Shown: one piece after another, positions 10,568-23,775 of the stretch
Position numbering within the stretch: the stretch's first letter is position 1
Layout of the letters: each line of letters starts with the position of its first letter
DNA from: Pelecanus crispus
Taxonomy: Eukaryota > Chordata > Aves > Pelecaniformes > Pelecanidae
Direction: 5' to 3'
Length of the DNA stretch: 64,000 bases
Assembly (NCBI RefSeq): GCF_030463565.1
Contig: NC_134644.1
Location: 150,189,967-150,253,966, forward strand
Made by a program: the position numbers and the translations under genes
Notes under the pieces: model-generated
The model's input: only the letters and a program-made list of their open reading frames with translations
Told to the model about the DNA's origin: nothing
Database searches by the model: none

Positions 10568-13500
10568 GTAAGGATGTTAGATCGTAAACTTTTGTCTAAT
10601 ATTATGCATTTAATAGCTTTATTTTCTATTAATTTCTGACTCCTTAGTTAACCATCTTAATTCCTTTGAGAGTCCTCATCTGCTGGTTATGTTTAGACGA
10701 GATTCAACAGACTGGTGTGCTATGGTTATAAATCACATGTGTTGCTAAAACACTGGTTTTATTTTATACATATAGTCTGTTAAAGAATCTGTGTTAAGTA
10801 TAAACTACAGCTTACCTCGTGGCCCCAGGAATGACCGCCAGTTCTGAGCTTTCCAGCTGTGTGATGATCTGGACAGAGTGGGGACTGATTAGTACCCAGG
10901 GATGTCATGGTCTACACCTGCTGTGAAATGTGGATTTGGCTATAGAAACTGTGATTTAGGACACTCAACATCTGGTGTAGTGCTTTACACACTCACAGAG
11001 AGGAGCTAAAAGGCAACAAAAGTTCAGTGATTCATATCCCAGCGCATGATGCGTTTTGTATAGTAAGGAGACAGAATGAAATGAAGATCAACATGAAAGA
11101 AATGAATAAACAGATTTTAACCTCAAAGAACGGAAGGTGTCAGTTGACTTAATAGTCGTTTAGTGCTGACATGCACACGTGCAGGGCACCACTGCTAAGC
11201 AATGTCTTGCTTGTTGCAGAAGGCACTGAAGGAATAGAAGAAGAAAGAGTCCCTGGAAAGCGCTAGTTCTGTTTGCAGCAGTATCTCCATGAAGCTGCTA
11301 GGTTCCACCCAAACTACACACTGAGGGCAGGCACTGCGCCAAATCAGTCCCTGGGGTGACTCCATTGGTTTATGTAATGAGGGTCTTTACATCATTTACA
11401 TAACAGAATGAGAGCAGCATGTACTTGGTCCTTTGGATCATCTGGGTAAAATTTCAGGAGTGCCTTCCTCAGGCTTTCCAAAAGTGTGGGTGGTCTCCAC
11501 ATGCTGAGGTATTAGACCATCAACTTTTAACAATTGGAATGAGTGATTCTTGTGCAGCCGCAAGGGCTTGGAAAACTATTACTACTTTTACATGAAAGTT
11601 GTAACTCTTGCATAGTTATTTGTCTTCAATACCTGGACCTTTAAGAAAAGCATAAGAAGTTTTATGGACTATGATCAGAGCTGGCAACCAGGACATTTAC
11701 ATATAAAAATATGGGTTTATTGAAAGCTAAGTGTATTACTACTTTCTTTACTGGAATTTACTTTGAGTAAAACCAGGAGTTTTATGTGAAATAATTTTGA
11801 TAGCTCTTATGTTCAGCCTGTGGGTAGTTGTAACTCAGCTTCAAACATTGTTAACTCTACAACCCACAGAACTGGCAGGCTTGTGGGTGGGAAAGTGTCA
11901 GCTGGATTATCTGGGAAACTAAACTTACTAAGGCTTTTTAACAGCTGCATTAAAAACACCTGCCCCACTGCTGCCTTTGCAAAGCAAAAGACTTTGGTTT
12001 TCAGAGATGCCTGTTTACCAAAACTGCTCTCGGTACTTTTGTATTTAGTAATTACCAAAGTGCTCTGAGCTGCCTCCTCATCTTTAAAGCACTTGTAAGT
12101 GTTTCTGTGAGGAAAGGAAGCCCTTTTATCGCATTTACAGATGACATATTCTTGCACTGAGAGTTTCATTTAACTTTGCTTATCTTGATCTTTCTTACAA
12201 GACAGCTACAGCAGAAGCAGGTTTTGAGAAAGGCTGTGCATTCCTAGCTAGTGCCTTGACCATTGCACTGTTCTTCTTTCCTCAATATTTACACCTCCTT
12301 AATTTGAGTATGGTCAGAATCTCTTGCTTTCAGGTATGATGCATTTGTTCATTCTTTCTAAGTAAGTTCAATGAGATGATGTTAGATCAGGTCCTATAGA
12401 AAGAGCTGTTTGGGAATTTATCAGCTAACCAAAAAATTCACCCAAAAATTCTTGTTCAGGAGTACAGAAAGGCTCAGGAACAATGCTGCTGGGGAAGAGT
12501 TTCTCAGGCTCAGCCAGAGGCCGGAGGAGAGAGAGTCACTAACAGCCTGGGTTTTGAATTATTTATTTGGCGTGCAGGCAAGCTGCATTCAAACCCATGT
12601 CTGACAGCTTCTCTCCAGTCAGGATGAGCTCCTTCATCCCTGGTTGATACAGTCGGTCTCCATCTCTTGCACATCTTTCCCTGGCAAGCTCCATGGACAC
12701 CCACCAGTGCAGTGCACTCAGAGATGTGATGGAGGAGCTGATGTGCTCCTGAGCAGCCTCCTTCTTTATTCTGCTCATTACTGAGCTTCAGCAAGGAACA
12801 ACAGTTTGTAGGGTTAAATCCTCATCGTTCTCCACTGTGAATCAGAAGATTGTTCTTCCCTCCCTTCACCTGCCCAAATCACAGACTCAAAAAGATTTTT
12901 TTTCTATGTCTACATTGAGAGACATCAGCAAAACCCCCTATTCACATGACTGTGAAAAAGTAAGCTCAACACAATTGGATAAAAATGGTTTCAAAATGAA
13001 TTGTGGTAGAATAGGGCTTTGAAAGTTGAGTGCGGAGGACCTTTGAGAATTTAGGACTCTTGAAGAAACCTCATGAAAGTTTGAAATGCTGTGATAGGTC
13101 ACTGCTGTCTGTTGAATTGTATAATATTCCCCCAACACTCAAGTGTATTTTTGTATTAAAACAATGTTTTTTCATTCTTACTGACGCTGGGCAACTTCTT
13201 TCGGTGGGGCTCCTTCATGCCAACATGCCCTTAAATTAGAAACGACAAGTTTCTTAAAAAATGTGGGTCAATCTCTGCCCTCTGCTTTGAAAGAAATGTG
13301 TCATTTTTAGAATCAAACCTGTTACCTGAATTCCAACAGAGCTGCAGGTCATATCTGCAAGGCATATTCTCGTCTTCAGGGATGTTTTTTTGATAAATAC
13401 TTACCATCATCATTAGCTGAAAGAATACCAATCAGTACAAATGGAAGTGAAAATCTAAGCTTAAATATGGGAGTGGGTATAATAGCAACAATTTAGACTA

Positions 13501-14100
13501 ACAAGTTTTAAAGATACCCCAACACTTCCAAAATCTAGAGATCAGATCCCAGCTGCTACCTGCTAATATTCCTTGTTCTGCATAGTAATTAATGCATCTC
13601 ATCTACACTCTACACACAAGATTTTTTTTAAAGTTATTAAGTTTGCAAGTGCTAGACACTGTATTACAAAAAACATTTAGAATAGAGTTTAAATATGGGC
13701 TAGAGTATGGGTTAGTTTCCTGCCAAAATTAAAAGATCTGGTTTATGTATTGGGTTGATTAGAAATTAAAAATCTTCCTGCAGTTACATAAGTATTTTCA
13801 ATGAAGCTAAGGAGTTTATTACTACAAATGTTTTATTACTGTGTCTTACAATTTTTTGGGAGAGCTGTCTTCAAAAATATCCTAAAAATGAAAGATATAC
13901 CTCATTTCTATTATAATTTGCACTAAAGGGAAAAAAGAAATCTCTGCCTTCAATAACAAATCATCAACAATTTCATCCTTGAATTCAAAATTCTATACAC
14001 CTGCAGGATTTGTACTGAAAATGGAAAAGGAATGGGTAAACCCCAGTCCTTTAATAAGTCTAATTACAGACAATTAAATAGCCATAAACAATTGCATTCA

Positions 14101-14146
14101 TGTTATGATTACTTGATGATTGTTGTTATGATTACTTGATGATTGT
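14101..14146 (+). repeat. 23-bp tandem duplication
   Basis: Two exact 23-bp copies starting TGTTATGATTACTTGATGAT lie side by side at 14101-14123 and 14124-14146. The identity suggests a recent slippage or small duplication event. Confidence 0.9.
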
Positions 14147-16529
14147 CGTGTGCCATTTTTTGAAGGGAGACCTACGTCTGTTGTAAGAGAAGGCATGTCA
14201 GCTACAATAGTTATTCTTCTCTCTGGTCTATTAACATCTTGGCAAAGTCAGGTTCTTGGATCTTCCATTGCCAGTTAGATACAAATTTACTTACACCTTC
14301 ATAAAGATCATTGTTTCCCCTCTTCTAACTTGTGAACTAGCAGTTGCCTGTTTTACCTGTTCCTAACCCTTGAAAAATATATCCAGGAGTTTCAATTTAA
14401 ATGGAAATATGACATTAATAACTGAACTTTTCTCAAGAAGAGCAATCAAATACTTACTAGCTGGGATGCTGTGGTATGAGAGATAGGAAGGGTCCACAGT
14501 TACTTGCTGGCTGCAGCAGCTGTGAACCCTTCTGAGATGTTTGGATTACAGGTCTCTTTCTTAGGAAAGAAGGAAACTTTTTTAATATAGAGCACTAGCA
14601 TTTGGTTCAAAAGAGTAAGAAGCTGTGATGGTATATAATTGGATCTCCAGTCCAGAAATTTGTTCTGAAAATAATAATGACATTATCTTTTGTTTTACTG
14701 CATTTCTTAATTTACCACTGGCAAGGTATGTAAGCACACTTACACATCACATCCAGATTTGATTAGGAGAATGGATAACACCTTAAGCACAGCCATGTGG
14801 GCCTGCTTCTTGTTCCTTGTTCCTTGGTTCTCTGCATTCAGGAAGCCCTTGGTGGGTCTCACAATTAGTCTCCCCTGTTTCTATCTAAAGCAAGTCCGTC
14901 ATGACTCTGTAAATTCATGTTGAGAGTGTACAGATCTCAACAACAGTATTCATCCATCTTCCTCCTGGCTGGCTGTATGGTGGAAATCTACTGATTCGTC
15001 CTTCCAAGAGATGAGCTTTTGTGTTTTCTGTCCGCATACAGGACTGCTCTGCCAACGCCGGTCGCTGGCACTCTCCTGCGTCTGTCATACCTTCTCTCAT
15101 GCTCCTTGTGAGATCCTCTCTAGAGATCCCTCTCTGTTACCAGCTCCCAATTCAGTAATACTTTATTTAAAAAAATATTCAGCTGCCTCTCTGCCTTCCT
15201 ACTAACTGTCTAATTTTCATACCACTAAAAGCTATGAGAACAACTTAAGTGTGGACTGATCTGGGGGGGAAATTCCCAGCACAGAAATTTCCAGTTAGGT
15301 CCCCCGATCAAACTGGTTCTTGTAAATAATGCTCATAGATCTGTACTGTAACTAACCTGATAGCTACAGTAATCTGATTTTTGTCACTCAGTGTAGGTGG
15401 TTTAAGCCACCCTTTTTGCAAGCATGCCATCTGGACCAAATGGACATCCTCCCCACTGCAGGCTGTGAACGGGATATTTGTGCTGCCCCTGTTAGGCGAG
15501 AGGTCCTCCTGTGGCCCTTGATAGAAGTTTGACACCACATGAGCATACCTGGCTTAGCTCCATGAACAGACTGTGTTATGGGGTGGGGGGACCAGCTGGC
15601 ACTGGGCAGGGGAATGGCCTGGACCCCAGCCATTGCGAAGACATGACCGTCTTATGCTCCAGGGGCTGATAATGCCAGGACCTGGGGATCCAGCTCTGTG
15701 CCTTAGTCACAGCAGAGTCACTTTGGGATATGGTATCATCTCCATCCTCTAAGTGTTTTTGCAATACTTCTCTCCCCTAAGTTTCTAGAGGTATCTGTAG
15801 GAGATTTTGGAATGGCAGTAAGGTGGCTCCCCCGCAGTGAACCATAGTAACCTGAAGATTATTTTTTCCACTTTCCCAATCTGGGATTGCTTTTCCTGCC
15901 AACTGCTCAAGCACACCATGGATGAAGATTAATTTTCTACACTCATTTAAACTGTGACAGCAGTACCATGGAAATGTTAATCCAATTTGGAAAAATTGCC
16001 AGTGTACGAGTGCAGAAGATAACCCAAAGTTAGACATTTTGTTCTCCAGAGCAGGAACAGCTCCTGTGTGCTCTTGGACAGCCAGGGGATTTCATTTTGC
16101 TTATTTTTAACTCTCACTGAAGCCAATCAATCGAACTTCATCTCCAGTCATGCTGCCAGTGGGGATAAAATATAAAGCCGTAAATCTCTCTTCAAAGCAG
16201 GATTTAGATCCTTACATACTTAATCAAATCACTCCAATGGATCCTATCTGACATACATTTATCCACAAGGGTTAATAAGGTATTTGTTTTTTCAATGCAG
16301 ATACATTCCTTCTGTGGACGTGGCATCAACTAAGTAGCCTGTAATTAATCTGTCAACACTTTTGTTTGCTCTCCCTTTCTCAAAGCAATAGGAGACCTAT
16401 TTGAGAAGTGCAGAGTTAGGTCTTTCATTCCTGCTGGATGATTCCTCTGAGCAGACGAAGAATATTCTTTGGTAAGGTTGGAAGATCCATTCTTTGTGTT
16501 TTTCTATATGTGTGGAAGGTGATTAGTTT

Positions 16530-17990
16530 GGCTATGGACCCATCATCTTTCAGCAGTCCTCGTTAACAGGGGAGGTCCCTGATGACTGGAGGCTTGCCAG
16601 TGTGACACCCATCTACAAGAAGGGCCGGAAGGAGGATCCGGGGAACTACAGGCCTGTCAGCCTGACCTTGGTGCCAGGAAAGATTATGGAGAGGTTCATC
16701 TTGAGTGCGCTCAACAGGCAAGTGAAGGTCAACCAGGGGATCGGGCCCAGTCAGCACGGGTTCATGAAAGGCAGGTCTTGCTTGACCAACCTGATCTCCT
16801 TCTATGACCTGGTGACCTGGCTGGTGAATGAAGGAAAGGCTGTGGACATCATCTACCTGGACTTCAGCAAAGCCTTTGACACTGTCTCCCATAGCATTCT
16901 CCTTAGGAAGCTGGTGGCTTATGGTTGGACGGGCATACTCCACTGGGTAAAAAACTGACTGGGTGGCCGAGCCCAGAGAGTTGTGGTGAATGGAGTTAAG
17001 TCCAGTTGGCGACCGGTCACGAGCGGTGTTCCCCAGGGCTCTGTTTTGGGGCCAGCGTTGTTTAGTATCTTTATCAATGATCTGGATGAGGAGATTGAGT
17101 GCACCCTCAGTAAGTTTGCAGACGACACCAAACTGGGTGGGAGTGTCGATCTGCTGGAGGGTAGGATGGCCCTGCAGAGGGATCTGGACAGGCTGGACCA
17201 ATGGGCCAAGGCCAACTGTATGAGGTTTAACAAGGCTAAGTGTTGGGTCCTGCACTTGGGTCACAACAACCCCATGCAACACTACAGGCTTGGGGAAGAG
17301 TGCCTGGAAAGCTGCCTGGCTGAAAAGGACCTGGGGGTGTTGGTAGACAGCAGGCTGAACATGAGCCAGCAGTGTGCCCAGGTGGCCAAGAAGGCCAACA
17401 GCATCCTGGCTTGTATCAGGAATAGTGTGGCCAGCAGGAGCAGGGAAATGATTGTCCCCCTGTACTTGGCACTGGTGAGGCTGCACTTCAAATCTGTGTT
17501 CATTTTTGGGCCCCTCAATACAAGAAGGAGATTGAGGTGCTGGAGCGTGTTCAGAGAAGGGCAACAAGGCTGGTGAAGGGTCTGGAGCACAGGCCTTACG
17601 AGGAGCGGCTGAGGGAACTGGGGTTGTTTAGCCTGGAGAAGAGGAGGCTGAGGGGAGACCTTATCGCTCTCTACAACTACCTGAAAGGAGGTTGTAGTGA
17701 GGTGGGTGTTGGTCTCTTCTCCCAAGTAGCTAGCGATAGGATGAGAGGAAATGGGCTCAAGCTGCACCAGGGGAGGTTTAGATTGGATATTAGGAAAAAT
17801 TTCTTCACGGAAAGGGTAGTCGAGCACTGGAACAGGCTGCCCAGAGAGGTGGTGGAGTCACCATCCCTGGAAGTGTTCAAAAGACGTGTAGACGTGGCAC
17901 TTTGGGACATGGTTTAGTAGGCATGGTGGCATTGGGTTGATGATTGGAATGATGATCTTAGAGGTCCTTTCCAATCTTAATGATTCCTAG
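16530..17990 (+). mobile_element. CR1 LINE, 5' truncated, broken reverse transcriptase
   Basis: A CR1 non-LTR retrotransposon with the reverse-transcriptase part of ORF2 and a 3' UTR. Visible in order are YRPVSLT near 16650, YLDFSKAFDTVSH near 16855, VPQGSVLGP near 17030, the catalytic FADDTKL near 17120, then [17 protein letters not shown] and [17 protein letters not shown] before the stop at 17917. The endonuclease domain is missing, so the copy is 5' truncated; the exact left edge is uncertain. An in-frame TGA at 16956-16958 and a frame change between about 17510 and 17570 show that it is inactive. The 3' end at about 17990 abuts another CR1-tail composite. It is in the sense orientation of LAPTM4B, inside the last intron. 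Confidence 0.95.
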
Positions 17991-18160
17991 TTTTTATTTT
18001 CATTATAAATAATCCAGCCACCAAGCCAGGAAACATGAAATTGCTACTCTACACTTAACTGGTTTAGTGGTGGACTTGGTAATGTTAGGTTAATGTTTGG
18101 ACTGGATGATCTTAAAGGTCTTTTCCAACCTAAATGATTCTGTGATTCTATGGTTCTATG
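17988..18160 (+). repeat. CR1 3' tail joined to a non-CR1 block (copy 2 of 2)
   Basis: Nearly identical to 3715-3874 across both the unknown 5' block ('cattataaataatccagcca' onward) and the CR1 tail that follows 'ggtttagtggtgga'. The tail ends in a short gattctatggttctatgg run. It begins where the 3' end of the CR1 at 16530-17990 stops. Confidence 0.78.
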
Positions 18161-20969
18161 GACAGAGAGGACCCTTAGACTCATGCCAATTAAACAGACT
18201 GAAGTGTAAGATGGAGCCCAGAGGCAGACAAACCACGTACAGGAGCTCTTGTTTCTGATAGGTGCTTTGGGACCTGTGATTTCCAACTACTGAGCTAGTT
18301 TTGGGATGGTACGTGTCAGCGTAGAAGACAACTTGGAGAAAAACCCTGCTTTAAAGATATTTTCCATAATGTGGCATAAAAATCCTAAAAACTTGGCAAT
18401 GTTCACCAGGTAGCTGGTCTTGTGTGGCAGTTTGTATTACTGGGACACTAGATCAGAGGCATCTTTTTCCAGTGAGTAGTAACCATGAACATACTTTAAA
18501 GTGAGCGAGCACCACAAATGAATACCCCTGGTGTGACTCACTCCCTGAGCCTTTCTCAGGGCCTCCAACTGAGTCCAGACAGAGGATCTCTGACCTTCCC
18601 TAGTGGAAACTGTCTGATAAAACCTGCAAGAGGGAAAGCAGGTAAAATGGGAGGCAGAGAAGAGGAAGAAGAAGTAGGGGCAAGGAAAAAAAAGGATATA
18701 AGCAGAACAACCCAGTGCTTGAAGTAAAGGGGCTGATTAGTTAGTAACCACATGCAACAGTCTACATGAGACCTGGGAGTGTGGTTTAAATGCTGGATCT
18801 GTTTTTCTGCAGAATTGCACTTATAAACATTCCCAGAGCAATGTCTTTAATCAGAGAATCTTCAAAGGGCTCAGGCTCCACGTGGATGCCAGCATTCACG
18901 TCTTGCTAGTGTGCATGTGCAACGTGTACACTTCCTCCTCTCCTGTTTGACTTTGAGCTGCAGAAAAGTATCATGATAGTCTGCATCTGCCAACAAACAG
19001 CTATTCAGTTGCTCCAGCATTTCATATTCTACCTGCAGTGAAGTCTCATCCCTCATCTGTTGTCCTTTGATCTTAGTGAAGAGATTTTTTTTCTTCTTTT
19101 TTTTAACTTTCCCATCTTATCATCTATACTCATCTCTTTCTTCCGCTGCTTCCTTTTTTTATGGAAGGATTTTGTCTTAAAATCCGGCATTCCCTGTGGT
19201 CTGAATGGCTTCATACTGCCTATTTGCTCTGTTGCTTAGTGCTACTTGCTAATCACACTTCATGTTATAGGTCTCACCTATTACTAGGTGGCTGCTGTCA
19301 GAAGCCAGCTGTGCTGATTGGAACAGGCTATTAACGGTGTCAACTTGGAGCTCTTGAGTTTAAAAACAAGACTTCCAAAACATTTTCACTTGTCATTACA
19401 GTCATTACATTTACTTACAAGTTAAATTACAAGATAAAAATATACATGTTTATCTATTTTCCCCAGTAGATTTTTATTTTAAACACAAAAACTGTATTTA
19501 TGTTTGCAGCTCAAATACTGGAATTATTCTAATACATGACAATTCGTAAGACATTTGCAAAAGAAATAGACAAATCTGTTCTCAGTGTTTGTAATTAGAT
19601 TAAAAAGAAGACATGAAATGTGGATGTGTAATTTAAATCTTCCAAATCTTTTTGGATTCACTAATTGGGAGTGTTGCAATGTAGGAAAAACCAGAGTGTT
19701 TATAAATTTGCAGTGTTTCTTTACAGACCCTTTTATTCTAACAGGGTTGATTCATTACCATCTGACAGCTGCCGTTTTATGGGCTTCAAAAAAATGAGTC
19801 GAAGTCTTCAGTATAATTCCAAGGATATGTATCAGTGTGGCACAAAGCCGATGACAACTTAAATCTGTGTTGCCAAGGATATATGGGTGCATAAGCTGAG
19901 CCGTGTGTGAATTTTCCAGGTCAGGCTCAAGTCGTAGTTAGACTGTGCAACCAAGGCTGGGGAAGGCCTGACTTCACTCAGGCAGGGATTGTTCAAACAG
20001 GGAAATGCAGCAGGGTGCAAGAGGCCAAGTCCCAGCAGCAGTGAGCCACGCTGTGGCTTTATAGCCGTATAGTTGGCCCACGCTAGAAGCCCTGCCCTTC
20101 TGCAAAGCTGCTCTTGCCAGAGGCGGTCCTGCCTTCAGCTCCAGCACTAGCTCATCCGTTATCTTTGCATCACATCCCCTTGCACAGCGCAAGCCTGGCC
20201 TTTGCCAAGCGGAGGAGGAACTCCTCGCGCGTCCCAGTTCCTCCAGCCCCGAGCCTCTCTGCCGAAACTTGCCCAACACCACAAATCATGCCGATGCAGA
20301 AAGAACATCAGCCACCAGTTAGGTGGGAGGGAGCCGCTGCAGCTGGTGGTTCAGTAGGTGGCATTGTTCTCTTAGAGACTGTGAGAAAGCAAAGTTCAGC
20401 TCCCTACTAGGGAGGAGCACCCAGCTGCGGTTGTTTTGCTGAGGGTGTGACAATAATTGAGAAGTCGGGCTTCCTGTGGTTGTTAATGGCTTCTGGTGAT
20501 TTCCGGACCATTCTTTCAGTCTGACTTCAATTCATTTTAATGGCTTCCATAGAGCAACTGCGCTCTTCCCAAGCCTCCCCCAGGACTGTTTATGGACACA
20601 GGACTGTCTGCTGTGCTCTGTCCCGAGCTGCACAGCGCTTGTGGTTTTGGTCCTCTGTCTTATGAGCAGTGAGGAAAGCAAGGTCTGCTTTAGATCAACT
20701 CTGTGGTAAACACTCAACTTCAGAAAGAACAAGGCTGAGTGGGCATTCATGTACCGAATTTAGAAGATGTGCAAAAGTTTGTGGGAGTTTCTGGTTGACA
20801 GGTGCTTTGCAGATGTGATTTACTAACATTAATGGATTTTTATATAAGCATAAGACTTTTCCCTCAACCTGTCTGTTCATCACCTTTCACGTCACTCACA
20901 AGTCCTTTGCAGTTTTAACACAGTATTATAATAATTTAGTTATAAACAAAGGCTTCCTTTCAACATTCA

Positions 20970-21534
20970 CTAGGTGTCGTGGTTTAACCCCAGCTAGCAA
21001 CTAAGCACCACGCAGCCGCTCGCTCACTCCCCCTGCCCCGGAGGGATGGAGGAGAGAATCGGGGGAGTAAGAGTGAGAAACACTCCTGGGTTGAGTTAAG
21101 AACAGTTTAATAATTGAAATAAAATAAAATAGTAATGATAATAATAACAATATTATAATAATAATATACAAAGCAAGCGATGCACAATGCAATTGGTTAT
21201 CACCCACCAACCAATACCCAGCCAGTCCCCGAGCAGCGATCGCTTCCCCCCGGCCAACTCCCCCCAGTTTATATACTGAGCATGACGTCATATGGTATGG
21301 AATAACCCTTTGGTCAGTTCGGATCAACTGTTCTGGCTGTGCCCCCTCCCAGTTTCTTGTGTACCTGGCAGAGCATGGGAAGCTGAAAAAGTCCTTGACT
21401 AGTGTAAGCACTACTTAACAACTAAAACATCAGTATGTTATCAGCATTATTCTCATACTAAATCCAAAACACAGCACTATGCCTATTACTAGGAAGAAAA
21501 TTAACTCTACCCCAGTCGAAACCGGGACACTAGG
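20970..21534 (-). mobile_element. Solo LTR of an avian ERVL-like endogenous retrovirus, with target duplication
   Basis: The LTR spans 20975-21529 (555 bp) and is flanked by a perfect 5-bp target duplication, CTAGG, at 20970-20974 and 21530-21534. On the minus strand it starts TGTCCCGGTTTCG and ends in ACGACA, so it keeps the TG...CA ends. The minus strand also carries a TATATAAAC-type promoter box (plus positions 21267-21276) just downstream of an intact CRE palindrome TGACGTCA at 21283-21290. The 5-bp duplication fits an ERVL-type integrase. No internal retroviral genes remain, so it arose by LTR-LTR recombination. It is antisense to LAPTM4B. Confidence 0.93.
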
Positions 21535-23484
21535 AAATGCCTAAGTACACTGTGCAAGAAAAACTGTATTTTATATGGCAACATTATGCCTTACTTTTTA
21601 ATAGTGATACCAAAATAATGTGTTCATATAAAAATAAAAATTAGTGAAAAATATGTATGAAAAACAGAACTGGAGATTGGTCACCTCAAAATCCCAGATC
21701 TTACTGCTCCCAAATGTTACAATGAGACTTCAAAATCTACCTCCAAACTTTACAACTGGTCCATCTCTCTGTTGCGGTGCCCAAAGACTGACATTGGGTC
21801 ACCCCATGTCCCTAGGCATATAGATAGGGACAAACGGTCCCTCTGGTGAGATGAAGATAAGACAGAAGCCTTTCCAGCAACATCTGTAATGCAAGCACGG
21901 CTGTGATAACCACGCTCCTGGGAGATGACAATTTGGATGCCCCATGTGAGCTATTCCTAAGTTCCTGTCTTGTTAACTCTTGAGTGGGATACACAATGTA
22001 ATTGTAAGAGGAGATAAGGTTAGAAAGAGATGCAGGTTAGTAATTAAAAAGCCTGTCAAAAGCTTAGTGGCCTGTCACAGTCTCTGCACTCAGGACAACA
22101 CATCAACCATTTGTTAGACAGAGTCAAAGTATACTTCACATCTTCAGTACTGATGACATGCAGGCAAGTACCCCCTGAGAAAGCATGTGCTTATCTGGCA
22201 AATGCTCATTTTGAAAAAAAAAAGAAGGAAAAATTGAAAAAATAAATAAGTTCTGTCTGTACAAAATCATGATGCGCAACTAGAGATGGAGCAGTAGAGG
22301 GCTGGCCAAGACATAGGAAAGACTTCTGTGGCCTGAGGTGAACTAGCCCTCCATGCCTTTGAAGGGAGAGGATAATTACACCATTATTCTGGATGACTTT
22401 TATGAGGTTGCACATGATAGAAAAAAGACAATAGTTTCCTGAATCCAATTTTCTTCCCACGCAAGGGCAATCGCAATCTGTCCCTAAATATTGCTGTGTC
22501 CTAGTAATATATACATTTATTCCTCTATCTGGAGTACTGAAAACATTGTGCTGCTTCATTACAGAAATCCATAAATTCGTGTAAGGTTTCTTAAATAGTG
22601 TTTTGGAGAGCTGGTGGCTTGGAATAAACAAGCAGTTTTGTCAAACAAAACATACCAACTCTAACTTTGCACAGATGATTTTGCAGCATTGAGGCCTATT
22701 TCTTCACTGAATGGGTTTATAAATTATTTCTGAGCTATTCTGCTTCCAGTTACTCCATCTGTAATCATTCTAGTGTGGTTTCTAATGGAAATGCATACAT
22801 ATAAATATGAAAATACTTCCTGTCCATGTTGAGAGGAAGGTTTCTTGGGATTTATTTGACAGACAACATATCATGAAACCCTTAAATAGCAGTTAACTAG
22901 CACATTTTGGACAAACTTTTCAAGCAAAAGCATCTGTGCATAAAGCAAAGTAAAACATTTCTCATTTGATATTAAATATGATTTGGCTCGGATATGAAGC
23001 TTTGGCCCTATACCCAGGGCTTTTTTATCTGGGGACAGGGGAAGGAGAAAAAGAAAGTCGGAAAGCTTTTTTGTAAACATTGCTCTCTGACTTCCTCAGA
23101 AACACTTGCTTTGACTGGACTCATTTGACCAGAGCAGCCATTTACATTGTAAACAGCCACCTCTGAAGCAGATATTTATAAGCATTTTTTTACAAGAATT
23201 GCTTCTAAAGGGCAGTTGATCTCATCTTGAAGAATATCTAACGCAGGTCAGGTGGGTGAAAGTGCCTGCTGCTCTCCTGAGAATGAAGGAAGCTTCATCC
23301 AGATGGAGGTCAGCTCCCTGCCCAGCACCCTCCTGACTGTAATGCTTCTCTGCGTGCCTGGTCTCGGAGCTCTCCCTTCAGCATGGATCCAAAACTGTCA
23401 AGTGAGTTTCTCAGTATGAAGAAATTAACTGTGGTCTGCACTGCAGGGGAGCAAGGACCCTTAGTGGGATGAAAGAGGGACAGA

Positions 23485-23775
23485 ACAAGAGAGAACATGA
23501 TAGAGGTCTTTAAAATCATGAGTGGCAGAGGAGGTAAAGGAGGAACAACCACTTGCTGTCTTAGCAAGAGAACTAAGGGACATTCAGTGAAATAGCTAGC
23601 GGCAAACCACTAGCAAACCAAAGAAGGTATTTCTTCATGTAACACTTAGATTAGCCGTGGGACTGCTTACCACAGGACATTGCGGGTGCTAAAAGATAAC
23701 ATGGGTTCAAATGCAGGCTAGAAAAATCAGTGGAAGAAAAATTCTTATTAGACATGACTAGTAATTCAGCAAGTC
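23485..23775 (+). repeat. Ancient amniote CR1/L3-like fragment
   Basis: The plus strand follows the 3' part of old amniote CR1 ORF2: 'gagaacatgatagaggtctt' followed by 'taaaatcatgag', a decayed CACATAACAC-type stretch, 'aaggtatttcttcatgtaac', then the 'agccgtgggactgcttaccacaggacatt' region (here cited in part) and 'gggttcaaatgcaggctaga'. It is too decayed to translate. Confidence 0.65.

Noticed and set aside
15308-16037. Cluster of minus-strand open frames, considered as a possible retrocopy
   Set aside because: Frames are short, no family is recognised, and no poly-A tail or target duplication is visible.
16563-17567. 334-codon minus-strand open frame
   Set aside because: It is the shadow of the CR1 reverse-transcriptase sequence on the other strand and has no domain of its own.
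22206-22631. 141-codon minus-strand open frame in the LAPTM4B intron
   Set aside because: No recognisable domain; it ends in a run of Phe from a poly-A stretch and looks like chance.
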